A stretch of 64,000 bases of DNA. Source: Ceraceosorus guamensis. Lineage: Eukaryota; Basidiomycota; Exobasidiomycetes; Ceraceosorales; Ceraceosoraceae. The first letter of the stretch is position 1. Each line of letters begins with the position of its first letter. The notes beneath the pieces were generated by a model that had not been told where the DNA came from, did not search any database, and saw only the letters and a list, made by a program, of their open reading frames with translations. The position numbers and the translations under genes are program-made. Where the stretch lies: the NCBI RefSeq assembly GCF_003144195.1, contig NW_020290067.1, positions 1-64,000 on the forward strand. Direction: 5' to 3'. This document shows positions 46,867-58,271 of the stretch, one piece after another.

Positions 46867-47655
46867 CGAGCGACGTAGTAGTGGTGGTGGTAGTGCTGTT
46901 CTTGGGGAGTTTTGATAGGATGCAATTCCCCGGAAACGCGATGCCCTGCTGTGAATGCGCGAACCCATCTCAAGAAATGCCATACTGTGCAGAAGCTCGA
47001 CCAAGACCGCTACGAATTCCTCCGATCAAAAAAGCTCCTTGATCAGCTTGTGTGTGTGTGGTGGTGTGTAAGGCATAACATCTCACTCCACCCGTCCGAC
47101 CACGCAAGAGCTAGAGGAGCAACCAAACGCCCGCAGCGCTCTTGTTGTCACGTGATGTAGAATGCTGCATGGACGTGCATGCATCAGCAGAGCTTCGCGC
47201 AAAAACAAAAATCTGCAAAGGCCGCTGCTGCGCGGCTGAGAAAGTCGAGAATTTGAATGCGCTCGCTTGCGTGTTAGGCCCATCAGCAGCAGCAGCCGTG
47301 AGTCTGAGTGGCATGTGGCGCAATGGCTGAATTGAAACAGGAACTTCATCTTTTGAAATCTCGAATTCAAAATTCGATAGCGCGCGCGAATTTGAATGAC
47401 GTCGACTCGCTTGCTCTGCATGGCATCGTAATGACTCTTTGACTCGCGTGAGGGGGGAGGAGGATCCCGGCGATGCAGGTTGGCCATCCATCATCACGTC
47501 AACTACAGCTTTGCAACACCACCCCCGTCATAGGATCCTGACACCAGACGCAGTGGCGCCGGAAAGCTTGATACTTCATACAGCATTCGGAACTTTGCTC
47601 CTGCATCGAATTCGTTTCTTCCACTCGAACAAGGAGCGAGCAAAAAGTTTTCACC
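46867..47655. other. Gene-free region before eIF1A
   Basis: 789 bp with no gene seen. A (GTG/GTA)n-like stretch lies at 46875-46895. The part nearest 47655 is the eIF1A promoter. Confidence 0.5.
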
Positions 47656-48841
47656 ATGCCCAAGGTGCGTGTGGATGGTCAGCAGTGAGGTGATGGAGAG
47701 AAGGGTCTGAAAGTCGAATGGTAGATGGGCCAAGCTAGGAGACTGGCAGGGTTCGAGTCGTGAATGCGATGAAAGCACGGGTGATCAGGTGCGCTGTGGA
47801 GAAGCGGAAGAAGTCGATGAGACGGGATGTGGCGCCCTTCCATTTGCGTTTTCACGCTTTCTCCCTCGAGAGATGTGCAAGTGACACTACAATAGCCTTC
47901 GTCTTCCTGACACTAGCGTACCGCTCACTCTCGGCTTTCAGGCGCTGACACAATCTTCGCACCCCTCTTTGCCTGTACATGCTAACGCAACCCGACCATC
48001 CCACCGGCTCGCCACTTCCATCTAACACCTATCACACCATCTCGCCTTGCCTGCCTTGGCGATCACTTAGAACAAGGGAAAGGGAGGAAAGAATCGTAGA
48101 CGTGGAAAGAACGAGAACGAGGGAGAGAAGAGGGAGTTGGTCTTCAAGGATGAAGGTCAAGGTGAGTCTTCGCAAGGGAAGGGAAGGGTGAAGAGGTGCG
48201 AAAATTTAGCGTGGCGAGGCCAATCATACCGCCTGGCGGGTGGATGAATGCCTGTGCCGCAGAGATTCGAGTCCACCGTCGGATAGAGGCTCATGAGACT
48301 GACTTCTGACTCACGCGCTGGTGCTCGCCTCATTCACGCCTTGCAGAATACGCACAGGTGCTCAAGATGCTGGGTAATGGCAGACTAGAGGCGCAGTGCT
48401 TTGATGGAGAAAAGAGGCTGGCGCACATTCGAGGAAAGCTGAGAAAGAAGGTGAGTGGTGTGCTGTCGATGTACAGCATTTGCAGGGGTGTGTGTGTGCG
48501 GCATGTATGCGTCGTGCACTAGGCACCTAGCCTATGATGCAAGGAAGGAGTGCTTGCGCTGACGTGTAGCTGACACCGCACCTGCGTGCACGCATTTTTT
48601 GCAGGTGTGGATCAACCAAGGAGACATCATCCTCCTCTCTCTGCGCGACTTCCAAGATGACAAGGCGGATGTGATTCAAAAGTATTCGGCAGACGAGGCG
48701 AGGGACTTGAAGCAGTACGGCGAATTGCCTTCGGATGCCAAGATCAACGAGACGGACACGTTTGGTGGAGAGGATGGAGAGGACGATATCGAATTCGAAG
48801 AGGATTCGGGCGACGAGGATGAGGATCTGGATGATCTTTAG
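47656..48841 (+). CDS. TIF11: Translation initiation factor eIF1A
   Basis: Four exons: 47656-47664 (ATG CCC AAG only), 48071-48161, 48347-48450, 48605-48841; 146 residues, normal for the family. eIF1A binds the 40S A site, promotes scanning and helps 43S assembly. The spliced N-terminus [18 protein letters not shown] is the hallmark basic tail. The OB fold follows ([39 protein letters not shown]), then a C-terminal acidic tail ending DEDEDLDDL. Exon 1 has only nine coding bases and is fixed by the family's invariant MPK start. Intron 1 is long for this genome (406 nt). Confidence 0.95.
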
Positions 48842-50265
48842 AGCGCGCGCGCGCGCATGCGCGCAAGGGCGACCTCGCTGTCAAGTCTTCTTCACTTTGC
48901 GATCATTGTCCGCCTGGTTTACGCCTCGTGGTGCGCTCTGCCAAGAGGCGGGACTTGTCCATCTCCTCCCGACTCCCATGGTCTGACCTGCTGTACAGCT
49001 ACGTCGCGCTGCGTTCCACTCGTGCTACGGCATAATTTTCAGTATTCTCAGCCGTTCTGTCTGTACACACACACACGCACACTCCCAAAATTCGATTCAT
49101 GATCATCGGCAATAGGTGTGAACGTGATGAGCGAAGTAGACGGTCAGTAGTCACGAATGGTGGCTTTGCGACTCGCTTCTCTGACTGGCTTGATCGTGGC
49201 TGTCGCTACCTTTCAGCCTGGCGAGCGGATCCTGATCAGCCTTCGCTAGGCGCTACTTGCAGCAGCAGCAGCATGGGTAGTGATCTAGAATGAGGCCATC
49301 TAGCACAACTTCGGCAAGCCCCTTCGCATCTTTCCAAGTCCAAGTCCAAGCAACTCTCAAACTCGCTAGCTACGCGCCAAAGACACTCGAAAGTTATGTA
49401 TACCACTCAGTGTGAGGATTCTTTTTTGAGAGAGACGTTGACAGGGTGCTTGCGAGACGGGGACGTGGACGGGGACGTGCGTGACATGCATGGGCCGATG
49501 CGCTCTTGTGTCGAGAGAATGTGTGTGAAGAGAAGCGATGGGGCGGGATGGTGCAGACGCCCACCACTCCTGCTGGACTAAGCTGATATGCACTCTCTTG
49601 GCATTGTCCGATCGTGCCGGCGAGCGAACGAGCGAGCGAGTCGTAGACTCGGGCTCTGGCCAACTCGTGCCATGCTGAGGCCTGGATCAGCATCGTGGCC
49701 AGCAAGTCGAGATCTGCTTTTTGGAAGAGTCGCAGTTGATCGCGACTCACGGGGTACCTCGCGCGACTTTTCGCGACTGCTCGCCGTCGTCGTCGACGAC
49801 GACGACGACGGCTTGACGGATGGTGTGTGCGTGATTCAAGGTGGCTGGTCTCTCTCCTCGCCATCCATCCGAGGGGGAAGCGCTGATGTGCGCCCAGCCA
49901 GCAGCACCCACGCCTGCCGCGCTTAATTGCTTATTCGTTGCTTGCTCGCTCGATCGCTCGCTCGCTCCCTCAAGCAACACACACGCCCGATGCCGCGTTC
50001 CGCGTGGATGGATGGATGCATCTCTCGCTCGAGATCGGGCGGGCGCGGCGCGAGGCGTCGTATACGCGCAGCGCCGGCCGGGCGGTATACATATATGCGG
50101 CCTTACGCGCTATAGATTCGCCCAACACCGCGCGACGCGACGCGCTTGCGCTTTGCATATGCTGATGCGTGGGTGGAGAGGGTTGCGTTGTGTGACTTTG
50201 CGCGTCTGCTGGTTGAAGTCTGACACCACTGGGACATTCCCTCTCTCTCTCTCTCCTCTTCCTCT

Positions 50266-50316
<51 letters not shown>

Positions 50317-50410
50317 GTCTCTCTGCACACAAACCCACTTCTGCTGGCCCTGGCCCCGCCGACTGCTCAGCCTTTCTTAGCCAGCAGGGTAGTAGGCACG
50401 CGAGAACGAA
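48842..50410. other. Gene-free region eIF1A to CDC45
   Basis: 1.57 kb with no supportable gene. It includes (CG)n near 48843-48864, AGTCACGAATGG near 49152, a GTCGTCGTCGACGACGACGAC inverted tract near 49787 and an ~85-base (CT)n block before CDC45. Confidence 0.5.
50240..50325. repeat. Long (CT)n block upstream of CDC45
   Basis: About 85 bases of nearly pure CT ending ~85 bases before the CDC45 ATG. Confidence 0.9.
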
Positions 50411-53121
50411 ATGGTGCTGATCACGCGGCCACGAGGAGCAGGAGCAGGAGGCGGAGGTCTGGGCAAACCAGCGCTGGATTACGGTTCAGCGTACGAAGAG
50501 ATCCTTCGCAGTTCACGAAGCGCATCCAGCATAGCTGGAACTTCCTCCGCTTCTTCTGCCGTGCTGCTGCTGGTGGATGGTAGCGTAGATGGGGTCTGTG
50601 CAGCTCGAGCATTGGCCACGCTGTTTAGGGAAGACGAGGTGGCGCATAGAGTCGTGCCTATTGATGGATATGCTAGTCTGGAACAAGTCGTCAGGGAAGA
50701 TGTGGTGGGCAATCTAGCGTGTCATACGCTCGTGCTGCTCAACCTTGGTAGCTTGCTCAGCTTGCCCAACTACTTTTCCACAGACGAGGAGCGCGAAGAA
50801 GAGGAGGAGGAGGAGGAAGAAGAAGAAGAGAGAGGATTGCGACTCCCTCCGCATTGCAAGGTTCACCTCGTCGATTCTCATAGACCCTACAATCTCGACA
50901 ACGTCTTTGCTACTTCGGCACTCATGTCGCGCATCTACGTGTGGGACGACGATGAAGCGCTGGAAAGACTTAGGAGAGAGGGCGAAGCTTACGAAGCGCT
51001 GGAATTTGAGCTTGATAGCGAAGACGACGAGGACGACGACAGCGCGTCTGAGCAGGAAGAGAGCGATGAAGAAGATGCAGAGCTTCTGCCGAGCGAAGAC
51101 GAGGATATCGACGCGTCATCTGTGGCCGCTTCCACGAGCAGACGAAAAAGACGCAAAATCGCCCTCTCGTCTGATGAGGAGGAAGAGGAAGAGGAGGAGG
51201 AGCAGTACGGCTCCGACAAAGAGCCCCGGAAGAGCTCTAAAGCGCCGAGGAGTAGCAGAAAGGAACGCTCGAGCAAAAGATCGAAACCTTCTAGACCTGC
51301 TCCAGCCGCAATGGCTAAACATAGGGCGGTGCTGTCGCGATATTATGCTCGAGGCACCGGCTACGGTCTGCCAGTCTCGCTCATCATGTGGATGCTGGCA
51401 GAGAGGCTTGGTCGGAGCGATAACGAGGGCTTGTGGTGAGTTGGGGTGCGTGATCGCACCTGCATGTCCTGCTCGCTGACACGATAAGCAACGCCAACCT
51501 CTGCAGGCTCGCGATTCTGGGACTGACATCGCAATACTTGACTAGCTCGATCGATGTGGAGCACTACGAAAGGGTAGCTGCGCTACTGGCCAGCGATGTG
51601 CGCGCTTTGAATCCGAGCACGACTGCAGATGGCGTATCGGACGAGTCGGCAGTGAGGCAGAAAGCATCTGGAGGTCTGGCGGGCAGGGCGGTGGACGCGG
51701 ACGATGGCCGAATACGCGTGCTGGACAAGGAGCTGCGCTTCACCTTGTATCGTCATTGGAGTCTGGAAAACGCCATGTACCACTCATCCTATGTCGCTGG
51801 CAAGCTAAGCATTTGGCGAGAGAGGGGTCTGGCCCAACTTAGAGGATTTATGGCCAAGATGGGCTTCTCTTTGGCGCAGTGTCGACAAACCTTTGACCAT
51901 ATGGATTTGGACCTTCGAAGAACGCTGGTGGACAAGATCGAATCCATCGCGCCAGAGTATGGCCTGACGGAGTGCGTCTACGCTAGCTTCTTAAGAAGCT
52001 ACGGGTATCAGAGCAGTCCGCTGAGCGCTGCGGATATCGTGGAGGGATTGGACGCGCTTCTTTGCGCAGCGCATGGTGTGCGCATCGAGGTGGATGCGCC
52101 AGGATTGACCTTTGCCGGAATGGGCGTGGGAGCGGGAGGTCAACAGGGCGCTTATGCTGCTGCTGTTGGTCAAGGAGCGATAGGCAGCGAATTGTTCGGC
52201 AACAAGAGGTTCTGGAACCTATCCGGTGGCGTTGCGCCGCGCATCGAAGGGCGAATCGAGGCGGACAAGGCGCAGGACAAGGAGAATCGAGCACCTGGAG
52301 AAGGGCAGACGAACGCCTTGCAGAAGGAGCAAGCGGGCGGCGCAGTTGCTGAGGCTCTGCAGGAGGCAGAAGCGGTGGCAGCGCAGCACAGCTCTCGCAA
52401 CGCTCAAGCAGACTGGACAAGAAGCTTCTTTGCGGCCTACAATGCTCTCGACTCGAAAAAGCCAGCCAGGTGAGCAGCGCGGCAGTTCGATCGGCGTGTT
52501 GTAGTTCGGTCGCGCTGAATTTTTCAAATGCTGCCATCGCCGCACAGCGTCGCCTTGTTGCGCTCCTCTTTGTCCTTGTCCAAATCTCTGCATCGCTCCA
52601 TCATCTCCCAGGGCGTGGCGCTGATCGACAAGCAAGCCATCAAGACGCTTCGAGGCTTCCGCCTGGCCGTACTAGGTGACGGACCGGATTTGCCGCTATT
52701 TACGCACCCCAACGTGCTTTCACGTCTTGCGCTGTGGCTCGTGGACGCCTTGCGGGATCTGGTAGCGAAGCAAGAAGCATCGCGCAGGGAGGCCAAGCGT
52801 CGACGCAAAGGATCCGCGGTGGGCGGTGGAGATGGCGAGATGACGGAAGAGATGATGGAAGCATCATCGAAGAGCGCTACTCAGGGATTGCCCTTCGTCC
52901 TCGCGGCGCTGGACGAGAGGAGGGATAGGTTCGTCGTTGTCGGACTGACGGGATCGACAGAATTTGGGGATACGAGGAGAAATCGGTTCGGCTTGGCTTT
53001 TCAGGAAGCGGCTAGTCAGTCTGGAGCTAGGACTAGACATGACCAATTCGACACGTCGGCCATCGAGGTTCGCAAAGACGATCTGACTGCTTTCATCGAG
53101 AGACTGCATGTGCGCGCTTGA
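50411..53121 (+). CDS. CDC45: Replication factor Cdc45
   Basis: Three exons: 50411-51435, 51507-52469, 52548-53121; 853 residues. Cdc45 is part of the CMG helicase (Cdc45-Mcm2-7-GINS) that unwinds DNA at forks. The N-terminal DHH-phosphoesterase-like core shows VLLLVDGSVDGVCAARAL and CKVHLVDSHRPYNLDNVFA, followed by IYVWDDD. An acidic middle (~195-290, long Glu/Asp/Ser runs) then a Lys/Arg/Ser stretch form the usual Cdc45 acidic loop, here enlarged. Conserved blocks after it are LSRYYARGTGYGLPVSLIMW, NEGLW|LAILGLTSQYL, RFTLYRHWSLENAMYHSSYV and KMGFSLAQCRQTFDHMD. An extra Glu run interrupts the core near 118-130. It is longer than yeast Cdc45 (650 aa). It works with Sld2, encoded at the left end. 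Confidence 0.95.
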
Positions 53122-54117
53122 TTCGCGCAGCGCGAACCGATGCTCGCACCTCCCAGCCTCCCCGTTGCTTCGTCCGCACACCGCCTTGCGGTATCGCTTT
53201 CCCTCCCACCACCTTTCCAATCTCTTGTCCCCCTCTCGCGTACCTTTCATTGCAGGGCACGCTGCATTCGCATAATCTGTCAAAATCACATCTACGCATT
53301 TGACTCGGCAAGCACACAATGATGAAGCAACATTTCATTACGCTTCTCTTCGTGATGAGCAGCTTCTGTCGCGAAGAGGTGTTTGTCTGGGCTTGCGAAA
53401 ATGGGCAAAGCCTGGGGGGGAGCGCAGAGGGATAGGGTGCGAGACGCCATGTCAACGTGCCGGTGCTGCCGTATTTGATCGACCCTGCGATTGCGACGAA
53501 CTTGCCAGTGGTCGAAGCGTTCAAAGCATATGAATCGAACGAGAGGAGGAGGAAGAGGCGGGGGCTTGGAGATCGGAGCGACACGCCCGGCTGAGGGTGT
53601 TGATGCAGATCGAGCGCATCAGCGTCCGAGCGCCCTGGCGCGTGCCGTCCCTTGCGCAGCAGCAGGTCGCGACAGTTGGAGTCACGCATGCGCGCGCAAT
53701 GTGCCTGCTGAGTGCAGGAATCAAGATTTGAGCGTGGCAAGTGGATGTGTTCCTGAGTCAATCGAGTGCATGTTCAGCTCTTCTCACCTCCTCCTCCATC
53801 CTGCACGAACAAATCTATGCTCTCAACAGCCTTCGCTAAGCTCTGCTTGCCATCTCCATCACGACCATCGACGAATCACGCGCAACTCTCATCTACCTTT
53901 GACCTACAACGCGCCGCCCGCCTGAGATTAGACGAAGCTGGCAGCGCGTCACTCTTGACTAGTCGCTCCTTGACCTTGCCACAATCCCCTGTCCCGAAGC
54001 TGCGCATTCAAGCAGGGCAGCTTTGCACCAGGAAGCCAGACCCCTCGCAAGCATCGAGCTGCAAGTCGAGGCACGCAATCGAGAAAGGTCTTGCAGCTTT
54101 TTTGAAAGGGAGACAAG
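53122..54117. other. Gene-free region CDC45 to YJU2
   Basis: 1 kb with no supportable gene on either strand. The last few hundred bases should contain the YJU2 promoter. Confidence 0.5.
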
Positions 54118-55273
54118 ATGGGTGAACGAAAAGGTGAGCCCGACGAAGTGTTTCTGATCTCTCCGGGGCTTTGCCCACCTCCTCATCTGCTGACCACGCG
54201 CCATGTCCTCTCTCTATCTGTCTCTCTCTGTGTGTGTGTCTGCGATCCGCGCTTGGCTCGCAGTGCTCAACAAGTACTTTCCGCCCGAGTTCGATCCTTC
54301 CAAGATCCCTCGTCGTCGTCAAGCAGCGGACAGGCAACAAGAAGTGCGTCTCATGGCTCCCTTTTCCATGCGATGCAACACGTGCGGCGAGTACGTGTAC
54401 AAGGGCAAAAAGTTCAATGCGAGAAAGGAAATGGTGATGGGAGAGACGTATTACGGCATCAAGATTTTCAGATTCTACATCAAGTGTCCCACTTGCTCGG
54501 CAGAGATTACCTTTAGGACGGATCCGCAGAATACGGATTACAAGGCGGAGCATGGAGCCAGTAGGAATTTCGAACCTTGGAGAGATGCGCAGGCGGCAGA
54601 GAATGATCCGGATAGGGATCCTTTGGCTCATCTGATCGAGGAGGAGGACAAGGATGAAGAAGCGGATACGATGGCTGCGTTGGAACAACGCACGCTGGAT
54701 TCCAAGAGGGAAATGGAGATTGCGGATGCGCTGCAAGACATCCGAACCAGGAATGCCAGGTTGGACAGGGTGAATGCGGATAGCGTGCTAGATTCTTTGA
54801 AAGGCAAACAAAGAAGTATGGATCCGGAGGCAGAGGAGCGAAAGAGGGCAGAAGAGGAGGATGAAATTTTGGTCAGAAAGTATTTTAGCAGGGATTTGGC
54901 TGCTGCAGAGTCGATCGCGAAGGAGGAGCAGGCAGTGAGCAGCGGCTCGAATGGCGATGCAGGTACCGCCTCTGAAGACCTGCCTGGTGCATCTTCCACG
55001 ACGGGAAGCGCAGCCAAGGTCGTCAAGCGCGCACACCCAGATGAGCAAGGCGAAGATGCGGAGCCGGACTACAAGAGCTTGCTATCCAAGGAACTTCAAG
55101 CCCAACTTCAAAACTCCAAGAACGTCATGCTGGGCAGCAAGGCGGTCAGCTCGTCGTCGTGGGGTGGAAGTGGAGTCAATGGCAAATTGGCAAACGGGCT
55201 AAGCGTCTCAGCTCCACCAAACAAGCGCAAAAAGAACACTTCGGCCTTTGGCATCGTTCGCAAGAAGACGTAG
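54118..55273 (+). CDS. YJU2: Splicing factor Yju2 (CWC16 family)
   Basis: Two exons, 54118-54133 (16 nt, MGERK+1) and 54264-55273; 341 residues. Yju2/CCDC94 joins the spliceosome around Prp2 action and promotes the first catalytic step. The spliced start [24 protein letters not shown] is the family's invariant opening, which fixes the tiny first exon. A four-Cys zinc site follows (FSMRCNTCGEYVYKG and IKCPTCSAEITFRTDPQ), then ENDPDRDPLAHLIEEE and a helical, charged C-terminus with a Ser-rich end. Intron 1 (130 nt) contains a TCTCTCTGTGTGTG tract. The gene converges on the uL23m gene (262 bp apart). Confidence 0.94.
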
Positions 55274-55534
55274 CAGAACAGACTCACCCCCGTTGATCCC
55301 ACGCTCTCCAAGCCACCAATACTGTACACTATCATCGGCCTCGAGATCAATCAGATTCACGTCAGTCGACTTTTTTCAAACGCAAGCGAGGTGTGCGATC
55401 GTCGAGCAAAAGCATGTGATTGAGTGGACTGTCGTTGTATACACGAAAGAGTGCACGTGAATGATACCACACGGCGTCCGCCTTGCTCGCACAGACGAGG
55501 TGCACACTTTTGCGCGTGCGCCTCCGACGGAAAG

Positions 55535-57574
55535 CTAGTACTCGTCCGCCTTCGTCTGTGCCATCTGCGCCTTGATCTTTTCCTCCCTGTCCAATCTTCT
55601 CTGATGCATGGCTCTCAAAATGTGTTTTGTCTTGGCCGTAGCGAAGCCCTGTTTCCTGGTGCTGAGCAGGGGATACTGACCCTGCTTGTCGAAAGCGTCC
55701 GAATTGGGTCCAATCTGTTCGACGGTCGTGGCATCCAAGACGATGCCCGCTTTATCCTCATACACATCCCTCAACCGCTTGATCTCTCCTTCGTCCGTTG
55801 CAACGCTGAGGGCTTTGGAAAGTCGGTATCGTTGGGGCAGCATGTCCGTCATGGGTCGCGTAGCTCTCCACCTCTGCCTAGCCAACGCTCCCTCTGCCGA
55901 GATTCTCTTCAGAATCCTAGCGTTCTCAAACCTCGACTCCGTCTCCGCCAATGTGTTCTCCCTAATAGCGTCCGTCATTTCCGGAAACAAAAACGGCTCC
56001 ACCAAACCCACCTCGACCTTTTTGAAGCTGCGATGCCCTTGATTCTGCACCCATCGGCCGCCGGCTCGCAGGTCGCGGGATCTAGCGTTGCGGTAGATCA
56101 GCGATCGGTACCACGTGGCGTGTAGACCGTACAGGGCGCGCAGATAGTTCAACACCTCGTGCTTGGACATGCGCAGCGGGACCCTGAAAGTAGCCTTCCA
56201 CGGATCCGCAGGCCTGAGCTGGTCCCCATTCCTGTACTTTTCCCCCGTAGCATTTCGAACCAGGGCGATGCGATAGGTGGGCAAGTAGGTCGGAACACCG
56301 GCGATCTGTGGAGTGGCGTACCATCGAGGCCCGGTCGCGCCCAGCAACACGTGATCCGACGTGTTGTTGATGTAGATTCGACTCCTATCCCTCATGGCCC
56401 AGGCAGCCTTCTCCTCCGCACGTTGCTGATCGGGTCTCATGTGCGTCCAAATGTCCCAAAGATCCGCATGATTGAGCTTCTGAAGCTCTTCCCTGGCTTC
56501 GTGACGCTTGGCCATATCGGTAGTGTGGCCAGTGCGAAATACGAGATCGTGACGGACCTTTGCGCGTTCGGACGTGGCGTTGGGATGATGTACAGGAAGT
56601 GGCTGAGCAGCTGTATACCCTTTTCTCCAACCGAGCCTCAAGATGCACTGGAAGCGCAACCTCTGCATCTCGTCTTGCCGCTTTTCCTCCGACAGCTTTT
56701 CCCACTCGTCCTTGAGCACCACATCCAAAGCGCTTTCCGTATCCTTTTCCGCCAACGCTTCGTACTTGGACTTGAGACTGGTGAAGAGCATCAAGCGACC
56801 TTTCAACGTCTTGCTTGCCTCTTCGAACGCTTCGAAACGCTGCACCAAGTCTCGCGAAGAATCTTGCACTTCCGCTTGGCTCATGCGCAACATTGTGTCC
56901 CTCTCCAGCTCCGCCTTGCGCACCTTGTCTCGATACTCGCTCAGCCTCTCTTCGTTCTTCTTGAAGCGCTGCTGAATCAGCTCTCGACATCGTGCAGGAG
57001 GATCTTGATGATCGATTATGCTCTGCGGTACCCATAGACGCGAACGAGCAGCTCGATAACCCCTTGCAACTTCAAAAGTATCTCTGAGCCACTGGAGCAC
57101 TCTGGCATCATTCTCCAGCTGCTCCTTCGTCTCTGTGAGACCTTTTCTCTTGTGCGCATCTGCTCGAAGGTACTCCCAGAGCTGAGTGCGCCTCTCATCG
57201 CCCAGTTCCATCCAGTCCCATCTCAAGAGCAGAGCAGCTTGCGTCTGCAAAGGTAGTTGGCCATCCTCCGCCTTGACCACCGTAGGTCTATGCTCCTTGG
57301 CCAACAGTTGGGTAGCTTCGTACGCTTGTGGACGCAAGCCGGTGTAGGATACCGCAGTACGGTTGCGTTGGGTCTTCCAATGTGGCTTCTGAGCTTTGGG
57401 CGCAATCTCGAATTCGCCGCTTGGAGTTGCGCTGTGCGTTTCGGGCGAGGCGCTGGCGGGCGGTGTGCTCGATACTTGGCGCGTTGCTGCTGTTCGCAGG
57501 GAGGAGATCGGCAGCACGGAAGCGCGCTTGACGCTCCGCAGAGCGACAGCAGTGGTGCGAGCAGAGCTGACCAT
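55535..57574 (-). CDS. MRP20: Mitochondrial ribosomal protein uL23m
   Basis: Single exon, 679 residues. The N-terminus (MVSSARTTAVALRSVKRASV) is rich in Arg, Ser and Ala without acids, as in mitochondrial targeting sequences. The L23 fold is recognised at ~455-535: WKATFRVPLRMSKHEVLNYL, LYGLHATWYRSLIYRNA, FKKVEVGLVEPFLFPE. This protein of the mitoribosomal large subunit lines the exit tunnel. It is far longer than yeast Mrp20 (263 aa). Residues ~90-440 are helical, Glu/Arg-rich and of unknown role, and ~145 residues follow the fold. The long N-terminal half could be a fungus-specific extension; a fusion or a different mitoribosomal protein with an L23-like part cannot be excluded. The start at 57574 is the Met that begins the presequence. 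Confidence 0.75.
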   Translation of the reverse strand: MVSSARTTAVALRSVKRASVLPISSLRTAATRQVSSTPPASASPETHSATPSGEFEIAPKAQKPHWKTQRNRTAVSYTGLRPQAYEATQLLAKEHRPTVVKAEDGQLPLQTQAALLLRWDWMELGDERRTQLWEYLRADAHKRKGLTETKEQLENDARVLQWLRDTFEVARGYRAARSRLWVPQSIIDHQDPPARCRELIQQRFKKNEERLSEYRDKVRKAELERDTMLRMSQAEVQDSSRDLVQRFEAFEEASKTLKGRLMLFTSLKSKYEALAEKDTESALDVVLKDEWEKLSEEKRQDEMQRLRFQCILRLGWRKGYTAAQPLPVHHPNATSERAKVRHDLVFRTGHTTDMAKRHEAREELQKLNHADLWDIWTHMRPDQQRAEEKAAWAMRDRSRIYINNTSDHVLLGATGPRWYATPQIAGVPTYLPTYRIALVRNATGEKYRNGDQLRPADPWKATFRVPLRMSKHEVLNYLRALYGLHATWYRSLIYRNARSRDLRAGGRWVQNQGHRSFKKVEVGLVEPFLFPEMTDAIRENTLAETESRFENARILKRISAEGALARQRWRATRPMTDMLPQRYRLSKALSVATDEGEIKRLRDVYEDKAGIVLDATTVEQIGPNSDAFDKQGQYPLLSTRKQGFATAKTKHILRAMHQRRLDREEKIKAQMAQTKADEY

Positions 57575-57755
57575 CGTGTGATGTGAGCGTGTGATTGGTG
57601 AGGAGGAGCAGAGAAGGGGCGAAGGGTGCGTGCCGCTTATGGTGTCCCATCCTCCGTGCTTGCTTATTACAGTCCTTCCCTTCAGCGTGTCTGCACGTAA
57701 GCCTCGCGGGGTCTGTCTTTTGCACGCGCGGTTGCTTGTTGAAGAACCCCCGTCA

Positions 57756-57794
<39 letters not shown>

Positions 57795-58271
57795 CCGATA
57801 GACTTTCGGGGGGTCATACTGGTCCGCGCTTGCACGTGGCCTGGCCCCTTCGCGCGCATAGCCAGCCAGCCAGCCAGCCATCAGCCATGCAGCACAGTCA
57901 GTGTGAGTGCAGCATGGGTCGAGTTGTGAGTCTCATGTGCTGGGAAGCAGTCGTCGCCCCGCCGCCGCCCCGGTTCTCTCCCGCGATGAGCGGAACGGCG
58001 CGCGTTGCTGCTGTTCGATCAGATCGCACAAGCCAGTGCTTGAGTGGTGAGTGGTGAGTGAATGGCGAGTCGCGGCGCCAAGGGAAAGCAAGGCGGGCGG
58101 GCGGCACACCAAGCTGAAGCACGCTTCGTATCCTTCTTACACGCACCTCACTCACACTCATCATCACGCTTTCCGTGCGACTTTCCAAATCAGCATCACG
58201 AGAATAACAACAGTCACTCCATCTCTTCCCAAACTCCAACTCTCCACCAAAAAGCCCCACTATTGCACAGC
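57575..58271. promoter_or_regulatory. Divergent promoter region uL23m/ATP15
   Basis: 697 bp between two outward-facing mitochondrial genes. Contains a (CT)n tract at 57758-57792, (GCCA)n at ~57862-57880 and GAGTGGTGAGTGGTGAGTG near 58044. Confidence 0.5.

Noticed and set aside
47665-48070. Possible C/D-box snoRNA in the long first intron of eIF1A
   Set aside because: C-like (CGATGAG) and D-like (CTGA) words exist but no terminal stem or C'/D' boxes pair around them.
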